Positions 12,088-25,559 of a DNA stretch of 64,000 nucleotides are shown here, in pieces. This stretch comes from Primulina eburnea. Taxonomy: Eukaryota > Streptophyta > Magnoliopsida > Lamiales > Gesneriaceae. The notes beneath the pieces were generated by a model. The model did no database searches, was not told the origin of the DNA, and worked only from the letters and a program-made list of their open reading frames with translations. The stretch spans positions 2,185,001-2,249,000 of the forward strand of contig NC_133109.1 of NCBI RefSeq assembly GCF_022965805.1, read 5' to 3'. Position numbers and translations under genes: made by a program. Position 1 is the first letter of the stretch; each line of letters opens with the position of its first letter.

Positions 12088-13984
12088 ATGGCCGCTGGGC
12101 TCCGTTTAGTGGCTGAAAGAGCCGGCGGAAGCGCAGGTCAACCAGTTTTTGACGGAGACAATGGCGAGGAACTGATGCACACGCAGCCGGGAGTCTCTAT
12201 CGTTCTCGGCAACCGACCTCCTGAATTCCCAGGCACTCTCTATATCTCCACTAAGTATGATTCATTACTATATTTCATTTCATATGTGTGATTTGGAAAT
12301 TTGCGGTTGCGGTTTGTGTGATTGTTTTTTGTTGCTTGGGCGAAGGCAAGTTGTTTGGTTGAGTGACACGGACCGAGCTAAAGGTTATGCCGTGGATATC
12401 GTGTCGGTGGCTCTTCATGCGGTATCGAGGGACCCGGAGGCTTACCCTTCTCCTTGTATTTATGCTCAGGTAAGCATGCTTTCACCAATCGAGCTCGCCA
12501 GTTGTTGATTTTGTATGTTCTGTTCAAAATATTATTTTTCAATTGCGTTTTGAAGACTAAGATTACTTGTTTTGTGGATAGTTAAATGTTTATTGGATTA
12601 AACTTGCTTACCAGTGTATCTGTTTTTGAAAGATAGGAACTTCATTCCAGCCTTGTGCTCGAGTCTTTATCCTTAGAATTAGCAAATTGAATTGGCTTAT
12701 GATATCAGCATGACAGATTTATCGCTATCCACTGTAGCTGTGAAAATCACAGGACCTCTATAGTTCACATACCAATTTTTTTTCCCTGGTCATATGGTAT
12801 TAAAGTAATTTTATTTTTAGTATGCAAAATGCGAATAAACTGGTCGAATCAAGAGCGAAGGTGAACAAAATAGTAGTGATTGTTTCAGTAATATTAGACC
12901 AAAATTAAGCCATGGTTTTGTTCCTCTAAATGCTTGTACATTTTAAACTCCAATGCCAAATGCGCTTGCTATGATGCATTATAATTTGCTAATACTTGTG
13001 AAGATTGAGACTGGAGCTGAGGATGATGAAATGGATGATTCAGATTCCGAGACTAACGAGATTTTAGATTTATCAAAGATTACAGAGATGAGACTTGTGC
13101 CTTCGGATCCTAATCAAGGTATATTTTGCCGATCTTTTTTCTTTGAAGGACAAATATGCAATCCGTCGATGTTATGCATATATTTTTCTATCTTGTGCAT
13201 AACAACCTTCTATCAACTTATTAAACAGTGGATACACTGTTCGCGATATTTTGTGAATGTGCTGAGCTGAATCCAGACCCCATTGAAGGTGATTTATAGT
13301 CTCTTGAAACAAAGTTAAGAAAATTCTTTTCTTATGAAAATTTGCTAAAATTTTTTTATGCTTTCAGATGAAGAAGATGGACACAACTGGAATTTCAGTG
13401 CTGCTCAGTTTGTAAATGAGGGTTTAGGTGCCCATATATTTAAATGCCCTTGTTCGATCTTTTAGTTTAAATCTTTTTGATCGTTTAATCGTCTTTTGCT
13501 TAATGACGGCAGACGATGAGGATTCTGAATGGAATCTCTCCCAAAATTCAACACGCACGATTGGAGCTAATGGAGATGACGACTTATGCCATTCTGTCGT
13601 TCAGGTAGTTGGTGTAGCATTGAGAATACTTCAAATTTGGCATTACTACTTTCATAGTTATCACTTTAAAAGGTAAAACGATATAGGGATTGCATGTAAT
13701 TTTTTTGTATCACTACACAGAATCGTTCTATGGTATAATTACACCTCAAAATTAAATTACTCCCTACTCACCACATAGAAATTGAATGTGGATGCTTTCT
13801 TTCGTGATCACATGCAACTGTTGTGCAACTCATGCTCATCCCGTAGGCATGTGTTCTTTCGAGAATAGTATGGCACATCAATGTATAATTCGACGTAACA
13901 TGTTTCATGCAGCTCCAGATAAATGATCAACGGTTCGAGGATGCAGAGGAATCAGAACAAAGTGATAAAAACGGCCATCATTGA
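12088..13984 (+). CDS. pICln: pICln, methylosome / chloride conductance regulatory protein, 7 exons
   Basis: Exons: 12088-12254, 12346-12469, 13004-13118, 13229-13288, 13368-13421, 13513-13604 and 13913-13984, giving 684 nt (227 aa), close to the plant family length. The PH-like domain covers about residues 30-160 (GNRPPEFPGTLYISTK, VVWLSDTDRAKGYAVDI, DPEAYPSPCIYAQ). Acidic segments follow (EDDEMDDSDSE, DEEDGHNW, ADDEDSEW). pICln binds Sm proteins and chaperones them to the PRMT5 methylosome for snRNP assembly; the chloride-channel role is historical. The family's W-rich acidic repeats are visible (NWNFS, EWNLS). All introns have GT-AG borders and phases join cleanly. A MITE abuts the promoter. 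Confidence 0.92.
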
Positions 13985-14500
13985 TCTCCTACCTTTCAGC
14001 TCAGATATTTTTCAGTGTCTTGACATTGTAGTCAGAAACAATGTTGTATCTCTATTTTATAGTCTAGACTATGGTAAAACCATTTGCATTATTTCAGGTT
14101 TTTTCGAAGCTAATACATACAACGTTAAAGTTGTGTTATTGACACGAACATTTCTATAAACCTATTTCTGGAAAAGAAAAAAAGCTTTTAAAAAAAAAAA
14201 ACCTGTGCATTATCTCTCCTTTCAAATCTTTTCCACAATTGGCAACAAAAACTTGAGAATGCAACTTCAAATTAAGTAACACAATATGGTTATTGATACC
14301 AACATTGTTTATTTAAATAGCTAGATTCAATTTGTAAATGGACAAGTTTTTACATCCCTTGTATGTTGTTGTCTAGTAAAAGCATATATTTAAGTATATT
14401 TTCAAATTTAATCTTCAAGATGAAAAAAAGTGATAGCCCTCATTTTCCTATAGCCTCCACTAAAAACTCTCATTTCTTTGTAGCCCTCCATAACTTCGAG
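13985..14500. other. pICln 3' UTR and intergenic DNA
   Basis: Likely 3' UTR, then AT-rich DNA with A runs near 14,190. No gene seen. Confidence 0.45.
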
Positions 14501-14676
14501 TAAGTCTCTTGTGAGACGTCTGCGAATCTTTATTTGTAAAACGGATCAATTTTAATGATATTCACAATAAAAAATTATTCTTAACATAAAAAGTAATATT
14601 TTTTAATGGATGACCTAAATAAGAGATTTGTCTCACAAAATACGATCTATATCACCATTTCACACAAATTTTTGTC
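14501..14676 (+). mobile_element. MITE, GTGAGAC family, copy 6 (upstream of RPS20)
   Basis: Starts AAGTCTCTTGTGAGACGTC and contains ATATTCACAATAAAAAATTATTC, CATAAAAAGTAATATTTTT and a diverged right end to TTTTTGTC. It lies about 130 bp before the site II motif of RPS20. Confidence 0.8.
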
Positions 14677-14810
14677 CTCTAACTTCACCTCTACTAATAC
14701 TCTCACTAATTAAATTTTAATTATAATTAAATAATTTTAATTATTAAATAGGAAAATAATGTGTCTAACAACTGGCAATGCCAAGTGTAGGCCTGGAAAT
14801 GACAGTGTAC

Positions 14811-14911
14811 TGGGCCGGGCTCAACCCTCTTCAATTAAAACCTACGGGCTACAGCAACATGAATGGATTAGGCCCGTTACCAGAGTCCATTCAAAGTTGA
14901 CTAAACCCTAG
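14811..14911 (+). promoter_or_regulatory. RPS20 promoter: site II motifs and telo-box
   Basis: TGGGCC at 14811-14816 and GGCCCG at 14871-14876 resemble site II elements. TAAACCCTAG at 14902-14911 is a telo-box. The arrangement mirrors that of RPS13 in this window and suggests shared ribosomal-protein regulation. Confidence 0.65.
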
Positions 14912-14997
14912 CTTTTATACATGCAGTAAAATTATCCAGCTAAAACTTCTCGGATTTCTCAGCTTAGCCGCCGTCGCGATCTTCAGTTTTCCATCAG

Positions 14998-15122
14998 GTG
15001 ATCTACGAGCTGCAATCGTTGCGATAAACTTCGATTTGTCCCATAATTGGGTTAAATTTGTGATTTGGTTTTGTAACAATGTAAATTGATAGGTTTTTTT
15101 ACTCGTGTCTGTATCTGCACAG
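14998..15122 (+). other. Probable 5' UTR intron of RPS20
   Basis: CATCAG|GTGATC at 14997/14998 and CTGCACAG at 15122 make a credible GT-AG pair, with a T-rich tract before the acceptor. The ATG lies 19 bases after the acceptor. Leader introns are common in plant ribosomal-protein genes. No transcript evidence is available. Confidence 0.55.
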
Positions 15123-15140
15123 ATTTTAACCGGCGAAAAC

Positions 15141-17041
<1,901 letters not shown>

Positions 17042-17998
17042 ACCTCCCATACCTTGTACTATTTTGCAATCTTCTGTTTTTAATACGCCCAATCAGGACT
17101 GATTTATTCCATTCAGATTTTAAAAGCATTAAATCATGTTTTGGTATGATGAGTGATGAGCTGAAGATATGTTGTATCATGGTTTCTTTTTGACTATTCA
17201 ATTTTGGATGTCCAACTATCAGACATGGAATGTGGTTACTTTCCAATTTGTCTCGAGTAGTTTCTGACTTTTGAGTAATGAATTTTTGAGGCATAATTTG
17301 TCGGGATATCACGTTACTTGCTTTGTAAGTTTGCCAAACTTGGAGAAAAATTTAATTATTAGCTCTAATCTTTGTATTGATCTTCTTTGAACACATCTGA
17401 GGAACTTCATATCGTTTTCGGAAAATGTGTAGCAACTGTTGCATCAGATTTGCGGCAAGTGATCATGATTGTTGTGGAAAAGTTGCACGATTTGGCAGTG
17501 TTACTTGAAATTGATATTAAAGTTGCAGTTGATCTTCATTTTTTCCCGTTCCTTTCCTCACACTTTTCAACAGAAATTCTGATCATTAGTTAAAAATAAT
17601 TGACTTGCATCTATTTATAGCAAAAAAACAAAGAATGGCGAGAAGATACTGTTGGATTTTCGCCTTTGGTGCTACGCAAATTCCTATCCTTCGTTATAAC
17701 ATCAAAATTTTTATGTAGATTTTATCCCGAATGAAACAATAATCTTTTGGAGCGCCAAATTGATATAAAATGCATCAAGAACGTTAACTCAATTATCGCA
17801 ACACAAAATACGTAAAACCCAAATCTTTATTGTAGTTGTCCTATGACATGGTCCCCTGATTGCGTTCAACTCTTCAAGATTGTTTCTTTTGCCAAATCAA
17901 AAACAAGAATATCCTTGAAGATAATAAACTCCATGTCTCCCATTCAACATTCTAAGTGAGGTAAAATATGACTATGTACAACACAATCCTTTGAAAAT
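17042..17998. other. Intergenic DNA between RPS20 and GAE
   Basis: Contains the convergent 3' UTRs of RPS20 (+) and the epimerase (-). No further gene was recognised; open frames here are short and featureless. Confidence 0.5.
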
Positions 17999-19255
17999 TC
18001 ATCGAGAATGTAGGTCCTTCCCGAACCCAGAATCATAATATTCCATGTACCAATCAACAAATTTCTTCAGCCCAGACTCCAAATCCGTTTTTGGCCTATA
18101 GCTGAGCTCCTTCTTGGCATAACTGATATCAGCATGTGTAAACGAAACGTCGCCGTTTACCGGCAATGGCTCAACCTTCTTCTTTGCCTTCACCTTCAAC
18201 AATCTCTCCAAAGTTCGAACGAGCTTCTTGACAGTAACTGGAGACGTGTTCCCAAGATTAAACACACGTAGTTGCGCCTTGCCCTTCTTCTTCCCTCCAC
18301 TCCCTGTACTCTTTTCTGCAGTATCTAATGCAGCCAGACAACCCTTCACTATATCATCAATGTAGGTGAAATCTCTTGCCACGGTTTCTTGATTCCGCCC
18401 TTCGAATATTGTTATCGGGGTCCTTTCTAGTATATCCTTTGTGAAGAAGAAGTAAGCCATGTCTGGCCTCCCCCATGGTCCATAAACTGTGAAGAATCTG
18501 AGTCCGGTGATAGAAAGGCCGTAGATATGGTTATACGCGTGTGCGATTTCTTCCCCCGATTTCTTTGTTGCTGCGTATAAGCTCGCCGGTTGATCTGTTC
18601 TATCTGCTTCCGAAAATGGTTTCTTGGAATTTAGTCCATAAACTGAACTTGATGAAGCCCAGATGATCGCCGGTTGAGGGTTCGCTGATTTGCAAGCTTC
18701 AAGAATGGCCACAAATCCAGCGACATTGCTATGGATATACGAGGTTGGATTCTTCAAGCCATAACGAACCCCAGCTTGAGCAGCTAAATGCATCACGTGC
18801 GTGAATTCGACGATTTTGAAGAGCTCTTTCAACAGATTTGAATCGTTGATGTCTCCCTCTACAACGAAGATTCCGATGCCATTTAGTCTTTCTTGGCGAG
18901 CTCTTTTGAGTAAAGGATCGTAGTAATCGTTGAAGTTGTCCAGTCCCACAACGCCGTCTCCACGTTGCTTCAGTGCGGCGGAGACATGGAATCCAATGAA
19001 CCCTGCGGCTCCGGTGACGAGGATGGTGAAATGACCGGTTTCTTGGCGGGGTTTGGCCGACGTTAGCACTTGTTCTACCCATTTCCGGCCACCCCAACTG
19101 GTGCTGATGCGCAGCTCGCTCGAGAACTGTCCTGGAAATCGAGAGCGGACACTCAAGAAAATGATGAATGCGGCTAAAATGGTTGCCCAAGAAACGTACT
19201 TCCTGGCAGAGTATTTTGGCAATCTGCGGTGAAAAGATGGAAGCCTGTCTACCAT
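17999..19255 (-). CDS. GAE: UDP-glucuronate 4-epimerase (GAE family), intronless
   Basis: 418 aa. It interconverts UDP-glucuronate and UDP-galacturonate, supplying the sugar donor for pectin synthesis; family members are Golgi type II membrane proteins. A basic N-terminus is followed by one membrane segment at about residues 21-37. The Rossmann NAD-binding motif TGAAGFIGFH is at 81-90. The Ser cluster SSSSVYG starts at 201. The catalytic YxxxK is Tyr227-Lys231 (YAATKKSGEE). Downstream blocks RFFTVYGPWGRPDMA and RDFTYIDDIVKGCLAALD are typical of the NDP-sugar epimerase fold in this family. The absence of introns also agrees with the family. It stands alone between RPS20 and a MITE-rich region. 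Confidence 0.94.
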   Translation of the reverse strand: MVDRLPSFHRRLPKYSARKYVSWATILAAFIIFLSVRSRFPGQFSSELRISTSWGGRKWVEQVLTSAKPRQETGHFTILVTGAAGFIGFHVSAALKQRGDGVVGLDNFNDYYDPLLKRARQERLNGIGIFVVEGDINDSNLLKELFKIVEFTHVMHLAAQAGVRYGLKNPTSYIHSNVAGFVAILEACKSANPQPAIIWASSSSVYGLNSKKPFSEADRTDQPASLYAATKKSGEEIAHAYNHIYGLSITGLRFFTVYGPWGRPDMAYFFFTKDILERTPITIFEGRNQETVARDFTYIDDIVKGCLAALDTAEKSTGSGGKKKGKAQLRVFNLGNTSPVTVKKLVRTLERLLKVKAKKKVEPLPVNGDVSFTHADISYAKKELSYRPKTDLESGLKKFVDWYMEYYDSGFGKDLHSR

Positions 19256-19370
19256 CTTAATTCAGTACTGATTTCTTTGGATTGTATGCATAAAATGTGG
19301 ATTTCTTATTGGAAGTTAAGTTTCGTGGCATGAATACAGAAAGTGTCAATTTCAAGATTTGATAAAGAAG

Positions 19371-19421
19371 AATGGTGGCAGAGGAGGTGGCGGTGGTGGC
19401 GGAGGAGGTGGCGGTCGTTGA
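19371..19421 (-). repeat. GGC/GGA-rich microsatellite in GAE leader
   Basis: Imperfect trinucleotide run (GGTGGCGGAGGAGGTGGCGG, repeated about twice on the + strand), about 115-165 bases upstream of the GAE ATG. In the mRNA it would be a CCA/CCG/CCT-rich stretch of the 5' UTR. Confidence 0.7.
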
Positions 19422-19510
19422 TGTGAAAAGAGTAGAGAATAAACGAGCGCAAAACGAATGGCCTCGTGATTATCTTTGTATTATGTGTGTGTTTTATGTG
19501 TTATTGTAAA

Positions 19511-19518
19511 TATTTATA
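19511..19518 (-). promoter_or_regulatory. Candidate TATA box of GAE
   Basis: TATAAATA on the minus strand, about 255 bases upstream of the ATG, leaving a 5' UTR of roughly 220 nt. It is the best match in the area; the position is plausible but unproven. Confidence 0.4.
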
Positions 19519-19650
19519 TTATTTTCAAATTGTAGATAAAAAAGCAAAATTTGGAAATGGACTTTATTTAAAATAAATGGACGTGGCATACATGCAATTA
19601 TTTGGGATGAAGATTTCAAGACCTCTAAAATTAATATTTATAACATAAGT

Positions 19651-19825
19651 AGGTTCTTGTGAGACGGTCTTACGAATCTTTATATGTGTCAACTTTGACG
19701 ATATTCACAATAAAAATTAACACTATTAGCATAAAAAGTAATATTTTATTTTCATGGATGAACCAAATAAGAGATTCGTTTCACAAAATACGATTTGTGA
19801 GGCCGGTCTCATACAAATTTTTGCC
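19651..19825 (+). mobile_element. MITE, GTGAGAC family, copy 7
   Basis: Begins AGGTTCTTGTGAGACGGTCT, with ATATTCACAATAAAAATTAAC and TTTTCATGGATGAACC inside, and ends GGTCTCATACAAATTTTTGCC. Lies about 400 bp upstream of the GAE ATG. Confidence 0.82.
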
Positions 19826-20481
19826 TAAAATATTTATACAAAAAAATCAGCCTGATGAATTTCAATTAATAATTTTAGTTTTACTAGTGAAATAATAGTT
19901 GAAATTTTAAATCTATACATTATTTATATAACATTAGTTACACAAAATAAAATAAATTCCAAATATCTCTATTATTGGATAAATTTGAAATCAATTTATC
20001 GTAATTAACGTGAAACACTACTTAAACATATAAGATTTGAATGTTTATCTAAAATTACAAAATTACATTTAAATATATTTGAAATTCTGATCCCAAATAC
20101 AACTTAATATGATGTGTACATGTATATCCATGCGTGTGTTCGCGTATGTATATTTTGAATACGACGCGTGTAATTTCTAATTTTTTTTATCGTTGAGAAA
20201 TTATTCGTGACACAATACTGTAACAACGCTTTTTATCGGTTTACAAATCGACACATATAAATAACGCTTATAATATTTTGAGAAATTTCAATAAATAACG
20301 AATATATAATATATTTGCAAATTATAATTATTGGCATGTATGATCCATATGGTATATGAGATAAAAGAGCAAAAATGTGTCTCTCAAAACCATTGCAAAA
20401 GGATGATTAGATTTATGGTGAAAACAATAGTTGGAGATATGACAAACGGAGAGGCTACAAAAAACAAACTATTTGTCCAAA
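19826..20481. other. AT-rich intergenic DNA
   Basis: No gene or complete element recognised. Confidence 0.45.
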
Positions 20482-20658
20482 GGCAAAAACTTGTGTGAGA
20501 CGGTCTCACGGGTCGTATTTGTGAGACGGATCTTTTATTTGGGTCACCCATGAAAAAGTATTACTTTTTATGCTAAGAGTATTACTTTTTATTGTGAATA
20601 TGGGTAGGGTTGACCCGTCTCACAGATTATAATCCGTAAGACGGTCTCACATGAGACT
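20482..20658 (-). mobile_element. MITE, GTGAGAC family, copy 8 (reverse)
   Basis: Well-preserved reverse copy. It starts GGCAAAAACTTGTGTGAGAC, contains CCCATGAAAAAGTATTAC and TATTGTGAATATGGGTAGGG, and ends GGTCTCACATGAGAC. The 15 bp palindrome GTGAGACGGTCTCAC is exact near the left end. Confidence 0.88.
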
Positions 20659-20979
20659 CACTCTCGTCCAAATTAGGCAATGTTTGGATAAGAAGGAATA
20701 TACACGTGCCGTTAACAAGCTCTCTGCTTACATACACTTGTAGAGACACTCGATTTGTACAAACGTTGAAAACTTTGCTCTAATTTATGTGATTATCTAC
20801 TAACTTTTGTAATTTTTTTTAACAAAAAATATATATCATACCTTATTTGGAGCAATAATTATCTTTGAAGAAGGGATCCAGACATCGTAATATGCGATAA
20901 ACGTACAATCTTACAATTGATGTCAAACCTAAGATAGTATATACAACAACACAAGAATAGTGGTATTAAATTCTGAGTA

Positions 20980-21156
20980 GGTCTCATGTGAGACCGTCTC
21001 ACGGATCACAATCTGTGAGACGGGTCAACCCTACTCATATTCACAATAGAAAGTAATACTCTTAGCATAAAAAGTAATACTTTTTCATGGATTATCCAAA
21101 TAAAGATCCGTCCCATAAAATACGACCCGTGAGACCGTCTCACACAAGTTTTTGTC
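20980..21156 (+). mobile_element. MITE, GTGAGAC family, copy 9
   Basis: Well-preserved copy starting GGTCTCATGTGAGACCGTCTC and ending CTCACACAAGTTTTTGTC. Both terminal palindromes GTGAGACCGTCTCAC are exact. Confidence 0.9.
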
Positions 21157-21204
21157 TTAAATTCTGCCCCCACTTCAATTTTAAGTCCATTTTATTTTTA
21201 GATT

Positions 21205-21383
21205 AGGTCTCTTGTGAGACTGTTTCACGAATCTTTATCTGTGAGACGGGTCAATCCTTTCGATATTCACAATAAAAAGTAATAGTCTTAGCATAAAAAG
21301 TAATATTTTTTCATGGATAACCTAAATAAGAGATCTGTCTCACAAAATACGACACGTAAGACCGTGTCACACAAGTTTTTGCC
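21205..21383 (+). mobile_element. MITE, GTGAGAC family, copy 10
   Basis: Starts AGGTCTCTTGTGAGACTG and ends CACACAAGTTTTTGCC, with the usual interior. It is only about 50 bases from copy 9 and in the same orientation. Confidence 0.87.
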
Positions 21384-22157
21384 TCATTTCTAATCATATT
21401 TTTTTGTATAATGAGATTTCATTAATTCATTCAATATTAAATTTTCATGAAATGTATTTTAAATTTTTTTTCCACGTTATATGATCAAAAAGTTTTTTGA
21501 AAAAAGAAAAAAAAACTTTGTGTTTGTATATGTTTTTTTAAAAAATAATTATATATTTTAATATTATACTGAAGATTTATGCTTCAAATTTAGGGCCGTA
21601 GCCCGTTTTCGCACTGTGGCCCAAATATCGGCCCACGATTGAATTGGGCCCATTATTTATCTCCAATAAAAACCCATCTCTCACATATGGTGAAGTCCAC
21701 ATCCAGTCGGAAAAAATCATGTGGCGGCGCGTAAACCACGCGCAACCATTAATGGTGATTTCAAACTTTCTTTTATGTTTCCCCACGACCAGCTCGAAAT
21801 AACTTTTATTTATTATCTGTACAAAATACTGATTGACCAATGAATACAAATTATTGTCTAATCCCTTACTTTATTTTTACATAAATTATAATTTTTTTGT
21901 TCGTAAATACAGAGCATGCCAACCCATTTCATACTTCTCATCGTATCAATTTTAACATCCATGGATCGAGTTTGGAAAAATATCCATTTTCTTCGGTTTT
22001 AATTTTAAAATATTTCCCATCGTATCAATTTTCATATTCATATTGGAACTTCAAAGTATATATAAAGCATTAATATAAATATTTTCGAAATATTCGTATA
22101 CCATATAGTTCATGACCTAGTAATCTAACCTATTATATTAAGTGTGAGGGTCTTAGA
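21384..22157. other. Intergenic DNA partly similar to 30.9-31.2 kb
   Basis: Contains several GGCCC/GGGCC motifs (21,590-21,660). The stretch around 21,880-21,960 resembles 31,090-31,160 (AAATACAGAGCATGCCAACCC against AAATATAGAGCGTGTCAACCC). No gene recognised. Confidence 0.4.
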
Positions 22158-22162
22158 ATAAC

Positions 22163-23758
22163 TGTAATGCTCAAGAATTTGAGTAACGTAATCTGAGATG
22201 ATTTATTGATGATGAACTGATATGATTATGGATGCATTATGCTGAGACCGAACGGGGCCAAGTATATGAATTATACGAGAATTGGACAGAACTATTGGCG
22301 CCCGAGCGGTAATTTTTGACTGCCCGAGCGCCAATGTTCAATAAAAGAAGCTTCGGGCAGAAAGCTTGGTGCCCGGGCGGTAGTTTTTGACCGCCCGAGC
22401 GCCATCGAGTAGTGCAGGGAGACAGAGCGCCCCGCGCCCGGGCGGCAGATTTTGACCGCCCGAGCGCCGAGCTCGCGCCCGGGCGGAAATTTATTACCGC
22501 CCGAGCGCGAGTCGTGGTGCACGAAGGTGTTAGACACTTGCCTTACATGCACGAGGTGTGTGTACAAATATATATACATATGTTCGATATTGTTATTACC
22601 AGATTGGGAATGGACCGAGATAGAGTCGGGACTTCTTCTTCTTCTTCTGAGCGAGAAGATAAAGGTATAAATTAATGTTGAGTTGGGATTGCACAACTCG
22701 AGTGAGGTTTGACTCGAGTTTCCCTAAATCACATACTTTATTGAATTGTTATTTGCAATTGAATACGATTGATATTTTTAGTCTATGGATTTATAGACCA
22801 TGTATGTCTTGAGTCCTAGGCGGATATGCTTAGTCGTAGACATTCCATCTTGTGACAGAAGGGCCGGATAGTGAGGACTCGTCACTGGCCCATTGCACTT
22901 TGTCACAGGACATGATATTGGTGATAGGACCACAGTCCATGACGGTTAGGTCAGGACACTGGATGTTTGGTTATATCGACGTGGATAGAACTGAAGTCTT
23001 TTCTATTACTGTTGGTCGATATAGGAATACCACATCTGGAAACCGGGATCCCTAGGCTAGGATTGAGTCTAGTCTAAAACGTGGAGTCACGAGTTTGAGT
23101 GACAATTATATTGATTTATATTTATGGATGTTGATTATGTTCCTGAATATGGTTCATGTTCTTTGTTGTTCCTGATATCGGTACATGTTTAGAATATGAG
23201 TTGTTCTTGATATGGAGTATGCTCCTGATATTGGTACATGCTTAGAATAGAGTTTATTCTGGATATTGAATTATGTTCCGGATTAGGGTACATGTATAGA
23301 ATATGATTTATTCCTGTTATGGATTGATATCATGATTTTGATATATGATGTGATTTTTGATATATGCTTTTATATTGTTTATATGATAGCATGTATACAT
23401 GATTTATACTGAGATATTTATATCTCACCGGAGTTATCCGGCTGTTGTCTTGTTTGTATGTGTGCATGGCAACAGGTGGGATAGAAGCGGGGTCAGGACG
23501 AGAACGAGGCTGGATTAGATAGCGTGGAGATCCGGGTTTTGAAGCAACGTAGGATTCAGCACGGACTTGTAGTTGAACCTAGTCGGATTATTGTAGATCA
23601 TACAATAGTTGTATGTGATATTTAATATGTAATTTGAATTTAATTACATTATGTTTCCGCTGTGTAATTTAGAAAAAAAAATTTAGACCCTGTTTATTAT
23701 ACTTGATTATTTATTCCTAAAGACGATTAAGGAATGAATTAGCGTCCGGGTCCCCACA
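22163..23758 (+). repeat. 5' LTR of the gypsy element (1,596 bp)
   Basis: TG...CA ends. Nearly identical to the copy at 27255-28812; by eye about twenty single differences plus one block of about 39 bases present only here. Holds four GC-rich hairpins at 22.3-22.5 kb. Confidence 0.93.
22297..22511. repeat. Cluster of four GC-rich hairpins in 5' LTR
   Basis: Four units at about 22297-22333, 22369-22404, 22434-22467 and 22472-22511. Each is a stem of about 12 bp (GCGCCCGGGCGG or close, paired with CCGCCCGAGCGC) around an 8-11 base A/T-rich loop. They stand out sharply from the AT-rich surroundings. Function unknown. Confidence 0.85.
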
Positions 23759-23763
23759 ACAGG

Positions 23764-23775
23764 TGGTATCAGAGC
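23764..23775 (+). other. Primer-binding site of the gypsy element
   Basis: TGGTATCAGAGC, complementary to the 3' end of plant initiator-Met tRNA, five bases after the 5' LTR. Confidence 0.88.
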
Positions 23776-24183
23776 ATTAGGTCCTTGAACTGTAGGTTCC
23801 TTAGACTAAGATAGAGAAGAGTGAGCGGGGTAGATTGAGTTTTCTTGTCTGCGTTTGATTGCTAGCATGTGATTGATTGAATATAATGTGGAACTACATT
23901 GTGTATGCTAGCATGATATTATGTTTTACTGCCTGGATTTATATGGCAGATGAATGAGTATAATGTTGAAACTACATTGTTTATGCTATGATTTCAGTAT
24001 GTTTTACTGATTAGAAAGCTACATGTTACCTGAAGATCTGAGTTGATTTGGTAATATGTATTATTTGAAACTGGATCAGAACCAATTCTTGATCAGATGT
24101 AAGCTGATCAGGATTGGGATTGAGACGGATTTGTCTCCTGTTATTACTAACATCTGTGATTATCAGATATTCCTCCTAGAAGG

Positions 24184-24875
24184 ATTCCAGAAAGGGGTAG
24201 TACTTCGTCTGATCATATAGATGTATCAGAAACTCAGATGGAAGTAAAGCTGAGAGAGTTTCAGTTACTGCAGCTGCCGATTCTGAGTGGTATCGAGACA
24301 TCTGAAGATTGTGGAAACTGGGTTGATGACATAGAAATCCTGTTTGATTTACTTGATTGTACAGATGAACAGAGAGTTGAACTGGTATTCCATCAGTTAC
24401 GAGAAGCCGCCAGGAGTTGGTGGATTACTAGTAGAAGAATGTGGGAACAGAGAGGTACAGTGATTTCGTGGGAAATATTCAGAACTGAATTCTTTCGCGG
24501 AGATGAGTCTGATTAGACAACTAAAAAAGGTTGTGTGCGGTGCAACTCCAGACACAGCAACCTTCTCTCCGGATTGATCGCGGTAGTACGAGTGGAAAGC
24601 AGGATTTGCTAAAAGCTCGAAAGAAACCATTCAAGAAGTTAGGGAGTGGTTCATCTAGCTCCAGTGGTTCTAGCCCGAGTTATACTGGAGTTTATTACAG
24701 GAATTGCGGTGGGAGACATTCCACGGAGCAATGCCGGGGAGTAACTGGTAGGTGCAATATCTGTAAACAGCAAGGAAATTTTGCTAAAGCGTGTCCACAG
24801 AGAGGCCCCCGAAGATTTCAGGGAGCAGAATCCTCTGGTGGGAGGGATCGAGAAACAGACCCAGGACACACTTGA
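24184..24875 (+). pseudogene. Ty3/gypsy gag remnant
   Basis: Frame 24238-24516 shows a retrotransposon gag core (WVDDIEILFDLLDCTDEQR, VFHQLREAARSWW, ISWEIFRTEFF). A stop follows, and a shifted frame (24531-24875) carries the Ser/Gly-rich linker and nucleocapsid region with YYRNCGGRHSTEQC and CNICKQQGNFAKAC. In the second knuckle the expected His is Asn. A stop, a frameshift and a degraded knuckle make it nonfunctional. Confidence 0.82.
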
Positions 24876-25559
24876 TGATACAGTGACAGGTATTGATCTT
24901 TTATGATTATGTTGCATATGTATTGAAGTATACTAATGCATTTCTTATGATTATCCATGATTGAGTGGCACTGATATATGCTGTACCTGTTGGATTTGTA
25001 TTTACTGTAGTATTGATTCTTTACCGTTTGGGGAAAGAATTTGATATCAGTGATATTCTGTGATATAATGTATACTGCAGTAAGTTGAGAACGAGATTGA
25101 ATTAGACTAGATTGTACTTGTATTGTCGGATGATGACTGCATGATAGATATTGATATATCGAACAAGTACAGAGCTATTATAGAGTTTTGCCAGGAAATG
25201 GTAAGATTTGGACCTGAAATGGCCAAAGAATGGATGATATACGGTAAGGATTCTTGATTTTGAATTCCTTGGTATCCGTATTATATAAGATTCGATGATT
25301 ATTGAAAATAATGAAGTAATTCCTCATATATTCAATTGATTACTGAAGATGAGCCTATCAGGGATTGATTTACTAGTAGCAGGAAGTTTGCTATAGTCTT
25401 GCAGATGAGATTTCAGGTTTGTCCTGTATTAGGGGGAGTGATTTCAGCCTTGATGTGATTCCAGGTATTGGTTTCATTTTAGAATTTCTTATAGACTGAT
25501 ACTGATTGAACTGAGAGAATTGAGATATCAGTTGAAAGATTTATTGCCTGAAGAGTTAG

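Noticed and set aside
22297..22511. CRISPR-like regular repeats in the gypsy LTR
   Set aside because: This is plant nuclear DNA; units are imperfect hairpins without uniform unique spacers and lie inside an LTR.
22292..22696. 134-codon minus-strand open frame over the gypsy LTR hairpins
   Set aside because: Its openness follows from the GC-rich repeated hairpins; not kept in length in the other LTR.
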